A DNA stretch of 64,000 nucleotides from SHZI01 sp963698405 (lineage in GTDB: Bacteria; Pseudomonadota; Gammaproteobacteria; Steroidobacterales; GCA-2729495). The stretch spans positions 434,001 through 498,000 of the forward strand of contig CAVOQT010000002.1 of NCBI GenBank assembly GCA_963698405.1. Reading direction: 5' to 3'. Positions 34,860 to 43,817 of the stretch are shown here, one piece after another. Position 1 is the first letter of the stretch. Each line of letters starts with the position of its first letter. The notes below the pieces were generated by a model. It did not search any database and was not told the DNA's origin. It worked only from the letters and a program-made list of their open reading frames with translations. Made by a program: the position numbers and the translations under genes.

Positions 34860-35832
34860 ATGTCACAGCTGGATTCTCTGAAAGCTCTTACGACCGTGGT
34901 TGCCGATACGGGTGATATCGGTGCTATCGCCCAGTACAAGCCGCAGGACGCCACAACCAATCCTTCACTGTTATTCAAGGCAGCACAGCAGCAGGAGTAC
35001 CGTGGCCTGGTTGAAGAGGCGCTGAGCTACGCTGCCAAAAAGGCCAGCGTGGGCAGCGCACAGACGGCATTGTTTATGGACAAGCTGGCCGTCAACTTCG
35101 GCTGCGAAATTCTGCAGATCATCCCGGGTCGTGTTTCCACCGAGGTGGATGCAAGCTTCTCGTTCGACACTGCGGGCAGTATCGAGAAGGCCCGCAGTCT
35201 GATCGGCCTCTACGAACGGGCTGGGCGTCGCGCGTGAACGCATTCTGATCAAGCTGGGTAGCACCTGGGAGGGGATCAAGGCGGCCGAACAACTCGAGCA
35301 GGAGGGCATCCACTGCAACCTGACGCTGCTGTTCAGTTTCGCCCAGGCGGTCGCGTGTGCTGAGGCCAAGGTCACCTTGATCTCGCCTTTCGTCGGGCGC
35401 ATCTATGATTGGTACAAGAAGGCCAAGGGCGCAGAAATTCCCAGTGCAGAGGACCCTGGCGTAGCCAGCGTGAGGCGAATTTACGACTTCTACAAAAAAT
35501 ATGACTACAAGACGCAGGTGATGGGCGCGAGCTTTCGCCGCATCGAGCAGATCACCGATCTTGCTGGTTGTGACCTGCTGACCATCAGTCCGGACCTGCT
35601 TGGGCAGCTACAGAAGCGTGACGGCACGCTGCCGCGCAAGCTCAGTGTGGAAGCGGCGAAAGCCAGGGACATCCCCGCCGTTCACCTCGACGAGAAGACC
35701 TACCGCTTCGAACACAATCAGGACGCGATGGCGGTTGAGAAGCTGAGCGAAGGCATTCGGGCCTTCTTCGCTGACGGCCGCAAACTCGAACAGTACGCCC
35801 AAACCCAGGTAGCGCAGGCTTCAGGTACGTAG
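34860..35832 (+). pseudogene. tal: Transaldolase B, split by one frameshift
   Basis: The first part (34860-35237) encodes MSQLDSLKALTTVVADTGDI through SLIGLYER, then runs into a false GRRA and stop. One base later in phase the normal sequence continues as LGVARERILIKLGSTWEGIK to 35832. Removing one G from the GGG at 35218-35220 restores a full transaldolase of about 323 residues. The Schiff-base lysine (ILIKL) lies after the break, so the N-terminal fragment alone would be inactive. Transaldolase belongs to the non-oxidative pentose phosphate pathway. The rest of the gene has no stops, so a recent mutation or a sequence error is likely. Confidence 0.9.
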
Positions 35833-35844
35833 GAATGCCTTCCT

Positions 35845-35904
35845 GTAGGAGCGGCTTCAGCCGCGATTGAAGGCCAGGAGAATCGCGGCTGAAGCCGCTC
35901 CTAC
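35845..35904. repeat. Inverted REP pair between tal and the alpha/beta hydrolase
   Basis: Arms at 35845-35867 and 35882-35904 are exact inverted copies, identical to the pair at 16405-16463, with a 14-base loop. The right arm contains the TAG stop codon of the leftward hydrolase gene (35901-35903). Confidence 0.92.
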
Positions 35905-36611
35905 GGGACAAGCAAACGAGCCAGCTCTGCCGGTGCGGCGAAGAACGGTGAGTGACCCGTGGGCAGGGAGTGCACGGGGTCGCAGGCGACGGTGGCCTGC
36001 ATCTGTCGCTGGAACCATAGCGGCACAGCGATGTCATGCAGGCACTCGATATAGGTGCGCGGGATGCTGCCGGCCCGTCCGGCAGTGATCCTCACAGGCG
36101 TAATGAAAGGCGTGACGGCTTCGGCGCACAGTCGCTGACGGGCAAGAGCGAGATCGTTTTCCGGGCAGTCGGCATAGAGTAGTTCTCGTACCCGGCTGAG
36201 ATCCAGACTGACGAGTTGCTGGTCAGCCGAGATGATCGAGCTGGTGGCCACCGGGTTGTCGGGGTCTGCGGCTGCCAGTCGCGACAGTGATTGGCCGTTG
36301 GCGGGCAGAAAGGCCGTCACGTAGACGAGTCGGCTGATGCGTTCCGGTATGAGTTCTGCTACCTGGCTGATGACGATACCGCCAAAGCTGTGCCCGACCA
36401 GTACGACCGGTTCAGCAGCGCTGCGCACCACTGCCGCAACATGCTCTGCATAGGTCATGAGCGTAAGTTGTGCGACCGGCGTGGCATCATCACCATGTCC
36501 GGGCAGATCGGGCGCCAGCACCTGATGGCCCAGTGCCTCCAGTTCCGGCACGACCCGGTGCCAGCACCAGCGGCCATGCCAGCTGCCGTGAACGAGAACA
36601 AAAGTCGTCAT
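35901..36611 (-). CDS. Alpha/beta hydrolase (salicylate/polyneuridine-type esterase family)
   Basis: This cytosolic hydrolase of about 236 residues begins MTTFVLVHGSWHGRWCWHRV (oxyanion HG). The nucleophile elbow is VLVGHSFGGIV and the catalytic-His segment is LPTGHSPFFAAP near the C-terminus. The sequence resembles the small esterase family that includes methylesterases and EstC-like enzymes; the substrate is unknown. The ATG at 36611 is preferred to a TTG at 36617. It diverges from glnE with only 26 bases between starts. The stop codon falls within a REP arm. Confidence 0.87.
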   Translation of the reverse strand: MTTFVLVHGSWHGRWCWHRVVPELEALGHQVLAPDLPGHGDDATPVAQLTLMTYAEHVAAVVRSAAEPVVLVGHSFGGIVISQVAELIPERISRLVYVTAFLPANGQSLSRLAAADPDNPVATSSIISADQQLVSLDLSRVRELLYADCPENDLALARQRLCAEAVTPFITPVRITAGRAGSIPRTYIECLHDIAVPLWFQRQMQATVACDPVHSLPTGHSPFFAAPAELARLLVP

Positions 36612-36637
36612 CACCAAAGTCTACTAATATCGCAACG

Positions 36638-39586
36638 ATGAATCTGCGCTCTGTTGAATTTGAAATGCTCCCCGCGCCCCTGCGTGAGGGTGTCATTGCC
36701 CTCAGCGAGGGGTTGACCGCCAGTCCGGAGCTTGCCAGCGCCTTTCCGGACGATCCGCAGCTCCGCTCGCAGCTGTTCCGGGTGCTGACGACCAGCCCCT
36801 ATGCAGCCGATATCCTCGCGCGTTACCCCGCAATGCTGGCCGAGTTGCTGGAAAGTGAACGCCTGCAGCGCATGACCACGGCCGATGGCTACGTCACGCT
36901 GCTACGGGCTTCGCTGCCGCCCGATCCGGGTGAAGAAGAGCTGCAGCGCTGTCTGCGCCTGTTCCGCCATCGGGAGCTGGTGCGGATCATCTGGCGCGAT
37001 CTGGCCGGTAGTGCGGGTGTTACCGAGACCCTGCGCGACCTGTCGAATCTGGCTGATGCCTCGATCAATGTCGCGCTCGACTGGGCGCAGGCCACGCTTG
37101 CAGCCCGCTACGGTGAACCGCAGACCGAAGAGGGGACTCCTTGCGGCTTCGGTGTGCTGGCGATGGGCAAGCTGGGCGGCCACGAGCTGAATTTTTCCTC
37201 CGATATCGACCTGGTGTTCGTCCACTCGGCCAGCGGTGAAACAAGCGGGCCGCGCTCGATCAGCAATGAGGAGTACTTCCGTTTCCTGGCCCAGCGCCTG
37301 ATCGATCTGTTGAGCCGCAATACCGCCGAGGGTTTCGTGTATCGCGTCGACGCACGGCTGCGGCCCTTCGGCAGCGCGGGTCCGTTATCGGTGAGCCTGT
37401 CCGGACTCGAAGCCTACCTGTTACGGCATGGCCGCGACTGGGAGCGCTATGCCTACATCAAGGCGCGGGTAGTGAACTGTTGGGACGATGCGGATGGCCT
37501 CTATCGTGACGTGCTGCGTCCCTTCATCTACCGCCGCTACCTGGACTACGGAGTCTTCAGCTCTCTGCGCGAGATGAAGGCGATGATCGCCGCGGAGGTC
37601 GAGAAGAAGGAGTACCGCGCCAATCTCAAGCTGGGTCCCGGCGGGATCCGCGAAATCGAGTTCATTGTGCAGGCCCTGCAGCTGGTGCGCGGTGGAACGG
37701 TGATCGGCCTGCGTGAAAGGCAGTTGCTCCGCGCGCTGCCGCAACTGGTGCAGGCCGGCTGCCTGCCGGCGGAAGATGCGGCCGAGCTCGAGACGGCCTA
37801 CTGTTTTCTGCGCCTGGCCGAGAATCGCCTGCAGGCGCTGCACGACCGGCAGACGCATGACATCCCGGCCGATCCGCTCGACCAGCAACGCCTCGCCTTT
37901 GCGATGGGCATGGCGAGCTGGGAGGAATTTCTGGCCGCACTCGATGTGCAACGCGACAGGGTCTCTCATCACTTCCGGCAAATCGTATTCCGTGGCGCCA
38001 ATGGTGCAGGCAGCAGTGATGCGCCTGGCGACGATGCCGCTCCGGCTCAGGTGACTTCTGCGCTCGATGAAGTATGGGACGAAGAGGCCACGCTGGAACT
38101 GCAGGAGGAACGCCTGGCAGAGGCGGGCTTCAGTGATCCGGCCGGTATCGCAGAGCAGCTGCGCCGGCTGCGCGAGGGCAGTCTGCTGCCGCGCCTCGAT
38201 CAGCCCGGACGACAACGGCTGGACATGCTGATCCCGGCCATCCTCGCGCACGCCCGCAATCAGCCGCAGCCCGCACGCGCGCTGGATGGCATGGTGCTGA
38301 TCATCGAAGCGATCGGCCGCCGCTCAGCCTACTTTGCGCTGCTTAATGAAAACCCGCTGGCGCTCGAAAAGCTGGTGTCCCTGTGTGGCAGCAGTGAGTT
38401 TCTCTCGCGCCTGGTGGCGACCCACCCGCTGCTGCTCGATGAACTGCTGGACCCGCTGGTGTTCGAAGCGGCACCCAGTCGCGCCGAACTGGCTGCCGAT
38501 CTCGATCTGCGTCTGAAGCGCGTGGCCGCAGACGATGTAGAGGGGCGGTTCGATGCGTTGCGCAACTTTCAGCAGGCGGCGACTTTCCGCGTCGCGATCG
38601 TCGATCTGGCCGGCACACTGCCGCTGATGAAAGTGAGCGACCGGCTCACTGATATCGCCGAGCTGGTTCTCGAAGCAGCGTTGCTGATCGCCTGGCGTGA
38701 GTTGGCCGAAAAGCATGGCGAACCTGGCTGTACGGAGAACGGCATCCGGCGTCCCGCACGCTTTGCCATCGTCGCTTACGGCAAGCTCGGTGGCCTTGAA
38801 CTGGGTTATGGCTCGGATCTCGACCTGGTGTTTCTGCACGATTCTGCCGGTGAAGCAGAGCAGACCGATGGTGCGCAGCCGCTCGATAATGCGATGTTCT
38901 TCGCGCGCCTGACCCGCCGCATGATCAGTATCCTGACCATGCATACTGCCTCCGGAAAACTCTACGAGGTGGATATCCGGCTGCGACCGAGCGGGCAGTC
39001 GGGCCTGATGGTGTCGAGCCTTGCAGCATTCGACCGCTACCAGCAGCAGGATGCATGGACCTGGGAGCATCAGGCCCTGCTGCGCAGCCGGGCGGTGGCC
39101 GGCGATGCCGGTGTCAAGACGGCCTTCGAGGCGCTGCGCGTGCATGCGCTGACCAGCTATGTCCGTCGCGACAAGCTGGCGACGGAGGTGGCGGAGATGC
39201 GCGAGCGCATGCGCAAGGAGCTTTCGCAGGGCACCGACGAGCGCTTCGACATCAAACAGGATCCCGGCGGCGTTGCCGATATCGAGTTCCTGGTGCAGTA
39301 CCTGGTATTGCGTGAGGCGCACCGTTATCCGGATCTCGTGCACTGGTCGGACAATATCCGCCAGCTCGAGGCGCTTGCCGCGCACGACATCCTGTCGCCG
39401 GCCGATGCCGAGTCGCTGGCTGATACCTACAGGGAGTACCGGAAGCTCGTCCATCATCGCAATCTGGCTGGCCGATCGGGCCTGGTGCCGTGCGCAGAAG
39501 TCGCCGGACTGGTGGGTACAGTCACCCGCCTCTGGCAGTCCGTGTTTTATACTGAGGTCCCGGCAACCGATGGTGATCTCACATGA
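36638..39586 (+). CDS. glnE: Glutamine synthetase adenylyltransferase/deadenylase
   Basis: This 982-residue bifunctional enzyme adds or removes AMP on glutamine synthetase in response to PII. It has two nucleotidyltransferase domains: MGKLGGHELNFSSDIDLVFV near residue 178 and YGKLGGLELGYGSDLDLVFL near 712. The frame extends upstream to 36470, but the ATG at 36638 (MNLRSVEFEMLPAPL) avoids a non-homologous leader and the divergent neighbour. The stop overlaps the next start (ATGA at 39583-39586). Confidence 0.96.
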   Translation: MNLRSVEFEMLPAPLREGVIALSEGLTASPELASAFPDDPQLRSQLFRVLTTSPYAADILARYPAMLAELLESERLQRMTTADGYVTLLRASLPPDPGEEELQRCLRLFRHRELVRIIWRDLAGSAGVTETLRDLSNLADASINVALDWAQATLAARYGEPQTEEGTPCGFGVLAMGKLGGHELNFSSDIDLVFVHSASGETSGPRSISNEEYFRFLAQRLIDLLSRNTAEGFVYRVDARLRPFGSAGPLSVSLSGLEAYLLRHGRDWERYAYIKARVVNCWDDADGLYRDVLRPFIYRRYLDYGVFSSLREMKAMIAAEVEKKEYRANLKLGPGGIREIEFIVQALQLVRGGTVIGLRERQLLRALPQLVQAGCLPAEDAAELETAYCFLRLAENRLQALHDRQTHDIPADPLDQQRLAFAMGMASWEEFLAALDVQRDRVSHHFRQIVFRGANGAGSSDAPGDDAAPAQVTSALDEVWDEEATLELQEERLAEAGFSDPAGIAEQLRRLREGSLLPRLDQPGRQRLDMLIPAILAHARNQPQPARALDGMVLIIEAIGRRSAYFALLNENPLALEKLVSLCGSSEFLSRLVATHPLLLDELLDPLVFEAAPSRAELAADLDLRLKRVAADDVEGRFDALRNFQQAATFRVAIVDLAGTLPLMKVSDRLTDIAELVLEAALLIAWRELAEKHGEPGCTENGIRRPARFAIVAYGKLGGLELGYGSDLDLVFLHDSAGEAEQTDGAQPLDNAMFFARLTRRMISILTMHTASGKLYEVDIRLRPSGQSGLMVSSLAAFDRYQQQDAWTWEHQALLRSRAVAGDAGVKTAFEALRVHALTSYVRRDKLATEVAEMRERMRKELSQGTDERFDIKQDPGGVADIEFLVQYLVLREAHRYPDLVHWSDNIRQLEALAAHDILSPADAESLADTYREYRKLVHHRNLAGRSGLVPCAEVAGLVGTVTRLWQSVFYTEVPATDGDLT

Positions 39587-39789
39587 CTGCAAAAGCGGCC
39601 AAAGAATCCGCGCTGATACAGCCCAACGCCGAGCATCACTACAATGTGACGGCTGACGATCTGCCGCTGTCCTGCCCGATGCCCGGCATGCACCTGTGGA
39701 ACTCCCATCCGCGCGTCTATCTGCCGCTGACTCCCGGTGAGCGGGCCAAGTGCCCCTACTGCGGCGCCAGCTATACGCTGGTGAAATAG
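39583..39789 (+). CDS. Zinc-finger domain protein (NDUFS6-like, PF10276 type)
   Basis: This 68-residue protein has the compact zinc-binding pattern LSCPMPGMHLWNSHPRVYL followed by AKCPYCGASYTL, giving Cys, His and CxxC ligands. Homologues of this family are small proteobacterial proteins related to the NDUFS6 subunit of complex I. It overlaps glnE by 4 bases and precedes hldD by 9 bases, so it is co-transcribed with them. Confidence 0.88.
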   Translation: MTAKAAKESALIQPNAEHHYNVTADDLPLSCPMPGMHLWNSHPRVYLPLTPGERAKCPYCGASYTLVK

Positions 39790-39798
39790 TAGCCAGCG

Positions 39799-40767
39799 AT
39801 GCTGGTTGTGACCGGCGGCGCCGGCTTCATCGGCAGCAATCTGGTCCGCGCACTCAATGCCGCCGGGCGCAGCGACATCCTCGTGGTCGACGATCTGCGT
39901 GATGCGCACAAGGTTCTGAATCTTTCCGATTGCCGGATTGCCGACTATCTCGACATGCACGACTTCCTGGCCCGCATCAGGGCAGGGCAGGAGCTGGCGC
40001 CGAAGATCGAGGGCATCTTCCATCTGGGTGCCTGCACCGATACCACCGAGTGGGACGGCCTGCTGATGATGCAGGCCAACTACGAGTACTCGAAGCAGGT
40101 GCTGCGCTATGCCACGGCGCGCAAGGTGCCGCTGGTCTACGCTTCCTCGGCTTCGGTTTATGGCGCAGGTCGTGAGTTCCGCGTCAGCGAGGACTGCGAG
40201 CGGCCGATCAATGTCTATGCCTTCTCCAAGCTGATGTTCGATCGGCACGTCCGGCAGGTCACGGCCACGTTTCGTGCGCCGGTGATCGGTCTGCGCTACT
40301 TCAACGTCTACGGTCCGGGCGAAGCGCACAAGGGCAGGATGGCGAGCGTCATCCATCACTTCAACGAGCAGCTGAAGGCGGGCGACGAGGTGCGGCTGTT
40401 CACCGGCAGCGACGGCTATGCCGATGGCGGGCAGCTGCGCGACTTCATCCATGTCGACGACATCGTTGCGGTGAATCTCTGGGCGCTGGAGCGCTGTGGC
40501 AAGTCCGGCATCTTCAACGTCGGCACCGGCCAGGCGCGCAGTTTCAACGACGTGGCCGGTGCGGTGCTCAAGTGGCATGGCCGGGGCCGCATCAGCTACA
40601 TCCCGTTTCCGGCACATCTGCAGGGCAGCTACCAGAGTTACACGCAGGCGGACCTGTCCGGTCTGCGGGCGGCCGGATATGCCGCGCCGTTTATTCCGAT
40701 AGAAGCGGGCGTGCCGCGTTATCTCGATGCGCTGGGTGTAGCTCAATGCCGTGCGAGAATCGCCTGA
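39799..40767 (+). CDS. hldD: ADP-L-glycero-D-manno-heptose-6-epimerase
   Basis: This 322-residue NAD(P)-dependent epimerase makes ADP-L-glycero-D-manno-heptose for the LPS inner core. Motifs: LVVTGGAGFIGSNLVRALN, GIFHLGACTDTTEWDG, the catalytic YASSASVYGAG and NVYAFSKLMFDRHVR (YxxxK), and LRYFNVYGPGEAHKG. The LPS-linked genes near 54-57 kb (heptosyltransferase-like, kdkA, acyltransferase) would use or complement its product. Confidence 0.95.
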   Translation: MLVVTGGAGFIGSNLVRALNAAGRSDILVVDDLRDAHKVLNLSDCRIADYLDMHDFLARIRAGQELAPKIEGIFHLGACTDTTEWDGLLMMQANYEYSKQVLRYATARKVPLVYASSASVYGAGREFRVSEDCERPINVYAFSKLMFDRHVRQVTATFRAPVIGLRYFNVYGPGEAHKGRMASVIHHFNEQLKAGDEVRLFTGSDGYADGGQLRDFIHVDDIVAVNLWALERCGKSGIFNVGTGQARSFNDVAGAVLKWHGRGRISYIPFPAHLQGSYQSYTQADLSGLRAAGYAAPFIPIEAGVPRYLDALGVAQCRARIA

Positions 40768-40783
40768 GCAGCTGAGGTCCAGA

Positions 40784-41281
40784 ATGTTAAACCGGCGAAA
40801 TGTACTGATCGGGGCGGCAGCCCTGAGCGCAACAGCCTGCGGAGGGCTCACAACGATGAATACGGGACAGGCGAAAATGACCGAGCAGGATCTGCGCAAC
40901 GAAAAGCTGGTGCGGGATTTCTGCCGTGACTGGTCGCTGCGCGATGTCGATGCGCTGCTGCCCTATCTGGCTGAAGATCTGCTGTATCAGATCGCGCCCG
41001 GACAGCCGTTGGTCACCAGCCGGGATCAGTTCGCAAAGCAGATGGGACCGTTTCTGAAAAAGCTGGAATCAGTGCGCTGGGACATCCTGCGTTCCTGCGC
41101 GGTTGCCCCGCTGGTGCTCAATGAGCGCATCGACTATTTCAATGCGCCACCGGGTGGACTCAGCATGGAGTTTCATATTGCCGGTCATTTCCTGATCGCC
41201 GATGGCGTCATCAAGGAGTGGAAAGACTGGCCGGTGCCCGGCACGAAGCAGAAGGTCGGTAACAGCATCCGTGAGGCCTGA
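40784..41281 (+). CDS. SnoaL/limonene-epoxide-hydrolase-like lipoprotein
   Basis: This 165-residue protein has an N-terminal RR-containing lipoprotein signal (MLNRRNVLIGAAALSATACGG, lipobox ATAC). A cone-shaped SnoaL/LEH-type domain follows: LVRDFCRDWSLRDVDALLPY, LEDLLYQI-type strand, and DGVIKEWKDWPVPG. Such domains occur in epoxide hydrolases and polyketide cyclases; the catalytic Asp-Arg-Asp set was not confirmed. GAGG precedes the ATG at 40784; an upstream GTG at 40751 overlaps hldD and is less likely. Confidence 0.78.
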   Translation: MLNRRNVLIGAAALSATACGGLTTMNTGQAKMTEQDLRNEKLVRDFCRDWSLRDVDALLPYLAEDLLYQIAPGQPLVTSRDQFAKQMGPFLKKLESVRWDILRSCAVAPLVLNERIDYFNAPPGGLSMEFHIAGHFLIADGVIKEWKDWPVPGTKQKVGNSIREA

Positions 41282-41311
41282 GGCCCGGCCCGATGATGCC
41301 AGTCCGGACAC

Positions 41312-42620
41312 TCAGGCGCGGCGTAGCGGCTGTCGCTGTTTGTAGGTCAGCGATTTCCAGGCCCATTCAAATGGCCCGAAGTGATAGCGGCCCAACCACC
41401 AGTTGCTGAATGCGATCTGCATCACCCAGATGCCGGCGGTGACCAGATACAGGTAGTAGCCGGTGAACTGTCCATATAGTCCGAAACCAACGGTATAGAA
41501 CAGCAGACCGCACAGTATCGACTGGCCAAGATAGTTGCTGAGCGCCATGCGTCCGACGGCCGCAATCCGTGTTGCAAGCCAGCTGTGCGGATAGCGGCGA
41601 CAGAACAGCAGTATCAAGCCCAGATGGCCCGAGGCCGATGGCCATACGCCTGAAGTCGTAGTGAATCAGATTGCGTGCTTTCAGTATCGGGTCGAAGTCA
41701 TTGCCGATCAGTGCGGTGGTTTCCCACGCAGCCAGCGGTAGCCCGATGCCGTAGCCGAGTACCGCGAGCAGAAAATAACTACGCGGTGCCGCTGCCATCG
41801 TCAGCACACCGGAGCGCAGTAGTGCCATGCCGATCAGCATGGCGCCCAGCGAATCCAGCAGCAGGGATTTCAGGCCGACAACGATCAGCAGAACGAGGCT
41901 GGTCTGCAGTTTGGAGGCGAGAAATTCGCCGAAGCCGCCGCTACCGGTGATACGGATCAGTTCCCGGGTTTTTGGTGAGTTGAGGTCCGGGTGCGCACGC
42001 TGCTCTATCGCTTCCCAAGCCTGTTTGCGTTCAGTGCTTGCCTCGTCGGTATTTGCCGCCTGAGCCGGGTCAGCCTGAAGCGCTGCATACTCCGCACGCA
42101 GTTGTATGGATTCCTGCCAGTTCAGTACACGCAATCCGCCCTGGAGCGAGAACACGATGAGCGCCAGCAGCAGCAGGGTTCGTGGTCTGAGATTGCGCAG
42201 CGGGTACAGCACGAGACCGCACAGTGCATAGATGAACAGGATATCCGCGGGCCACAGCAGTACGAACAGGTCGAATAGGCCAAACAGCATCAGGAAAACG
42301 AGACGCCGATAGTAGATCTTTGCGCTGCCCGAAGTCGGTGTGCGCTCATCCAGACGATTCACCATGAGCAGCATGCCGGCGCCGAACAATATGGAGAACA
42401 GTGCCCGCTGGCTGCCCTCGAACAGCGTATGCATGACTGCCCAGGTCTGCAGCGGTGCGCCGCCCCAGTCAGAGGCTGCGATCGGGTAGTCGTAGATCGC
42501 TTGCGGCCCGGCGAATGACCAGATATTCATCAGCAGTATGCCGAGCACAGCAAAGCCACGCGTCGTATCCAGCGCCAGGATACGGTCGGTGAGCGGTAGT
42601 GGCGTGACTGTTCTGGTCAG
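41312..42620 (-). pseudogene. DUF418 membrane protein with one frameshift
   Basis: The N-terminal part encodes the DUF418 pattern (RILALDTTRGFAVLGILLMN, GSQRALFSILFGAGMLL, GLFDLFVLLWPADIL) with many membrane helices. Near 41632 the frame breaks; removing one G from CTCGGGCC restores the usual C-terminal half (GHLGLILLFCRRYPHSWLA through LRRA, end 41312). The annotated frame from a GTG at 42548 omits the conserved LDTTRG segment. The in-frame CTG at 42620, overlapping the DUF3795 stop, is the best candidate for a complete start. Function unknown; it is last in the 7-TM/DUF3795/DUF418 operon. Confidence 0.82.
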
Positions 42621-43015
42621 GCCAGACCCCTGTCGCGGCGTATGGCCTCAAGATTCAGCTGGGCGCTGGCAACACCGTTGATGGCCTTGCCTACGGTGAT
42701 CATCGCTGCGTGGACTTTCTTCAGCTTGTCGCAGCCATAGTCTATGCAGTGTGCGCAGTTTTCGAGGCCCCGCTCAATGGTGCATTTGCGTACTTCACAC
42801 ATCGCGCAGTAGCCGGTCTTGGGGCGCTCGTCGCGGCAACCGTGGCAGCTGATCGTGGCCGGCTCGACCTTGATCTTGAACTGGGAAAAAACCTTGTCGG
42901 CGTATTCCTGCCGCAGGTCATTACTGTCGAGTTTGGTTGCGCGATAGACGTCACAACCCGAGCAATCCAGGCCGCAATAGGCGATATGTGGATCCAGTTG
43001 GGTTCCTGCGCTCAT
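42617..43015 (-). CDS. DUF3795 domain-containing Cys-rich protein
   Basis: This 132-residue cytosolic protein opens with the DUF3795 motif HIAYCGLDCSGCDVYRA. It has further Cys clusters CHGCRDER, YCAMCEVRKC and NCAHCIDYGCDKL, altogether eleven cysteines suited to binding metal or Fe-S. Function is unknown. It overlaps the 7-TM gene upstream (ATGA at 43012-43015) and the DUF418 gene downstream, so the three are tightly coupled. Confidence 0.88.
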   Translation of the reverse strand: MSAGTQLDPHIAYCGLDCSGCDVYRATKLDSNDLRQEYADKVFSQFKIKVEPATISCHGCRDERPKTGYCAMCEVRKCTIERGLENCAHCIDYGCDKLKKVHAAMITVGKAINGVASAQLNLEAIRRDRGLA

Positions 43016-43722
43016 GATTTACCTCCCGTCTGCTGACGTTTTGCAATATGCACGGCGGTCGCAATGATTACCGCAGTGATGATGGGTTCGCCGATATTGC
43101 CAAAGATACCGCCGGTTTGCGCATAAGGCACCGCAAAAAAAGCCATCGCGCCGATCGAACCCAGGGTCAGCCACTTCCAGCCGGTGCGGCGCCACAGAAA
43201 AATGCCGAACACGATCAGCATATTGGTCAGCGTGATTGCGGGAATCGGCGGAATGGACCGGCCCGCGCCGATTTCGGCGTACGGCCCGCATGCGGTGTAC
43301 TCGGCGATATGCGTCGTGTATCGCAAGGTGTCAGCAAAGCATGAGGGATAAAAGGTGGACTGCGAGAACAGCCACAGGTCGTGGGCGATGAAGTAAAGCG
43401 CAAGCAGGCAGAAGGCCGCCATCACGCTTTTTCGCTGTGCCAGCTGAAAGCCTGCTTCGCGTGCCATCGCCCCGATAGCGATAAAGGTCATCGGCAGGCT
43501 GATGTAGTGGGCCAGGAAGCGCGCCGTGTTGAGGTTCATCAGCAGCGCACCTTCACCCAGCGTGCTGCCGATGCCGATCACGGCGTTGTCATACCACAAC
43601 AGGAGCAGCGGCAGCGTCGCAAACAGCAGCCCGTTGGTCCGGTAACGCAGGTAGTGGCGTGCGGCCCAGATCAGTACGCCGAAGTCGACGATGGCAATGA
43701 TCAGATACGAAGCGGAGAGCAT
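43012..43722 (-). CDS. Uncharacterised 7-TM protein (copy A)
   Basis: This 236-residue protein has about seven membrane helices and no recognised family. Conserved features shared with the frameshifted paralogue at 57970-58671 are LLWYDNAVIGIG near residue 40, FYPSCFADTLRYTTHIAEYT near 123 and a C-terminal GNIGEPIITAVIIATAVHIAK. It heads an operon with DUF3795 and DUF418. A role in sensing or metal/ligand handling is only a guess. Confidence 0.75.
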   Translation of the reverse strand: MLSASYLIIAIVDFGVLIWAARHYLRYRTNGLLFATLPLLLLWYDNAVIGIGSTLGEGALLMNLNTARFLAHYISLPMTFIAIGAMAREAGFQLAQRKSVMAAFCLLALYFIAHDLWLFSQSTFYPSCFADTLRYTTHIAEYTACGPYAEIGAGRSIPPIPAITLTNMLIVFGIFLWRRTGWKWLTLGSIGAMAFFAVPYAQTGGIFGNIGEPIITAVIIATAVHIAKRQQTGGKS

Positions 43723-43761
43723 ATGGATTCATTCCAGCATATTCATGGTGTAACTGGCATC

Positions 43762-43767
43762 TATAAT
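43762..43767 (+). promoter_or_regulatory. Possible -10 box (TATAAT) before TonB receptor 1
   Basis: An exact TATAAT lies 50 bases upstream of the receptor start, in the 95-base divergent spacer. No good -35 hexamer is seen at the right distance, so an activator-dependent promoter is possible. Confidence 0.4.
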
Positions 43768-43817
43768 TCCGCGCCGTGGCCATTTTGCAGCCATGACCTG
43801 AACGAGGACGCCTCACG

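Noticed and set aside
37421..38251. 276-codon minus-strand frame opposite glnE
   Set aside because: Antisense shadow with no motifs or ribosome-binding site.
38324..39592. 422-codon minus-strand open frame opposite glnE
   Set aside because: It mirrors the glnE codon pattern in high-G+C DNA, has no recognisable domain and lies wholly antisense to a strongly conserved gene.
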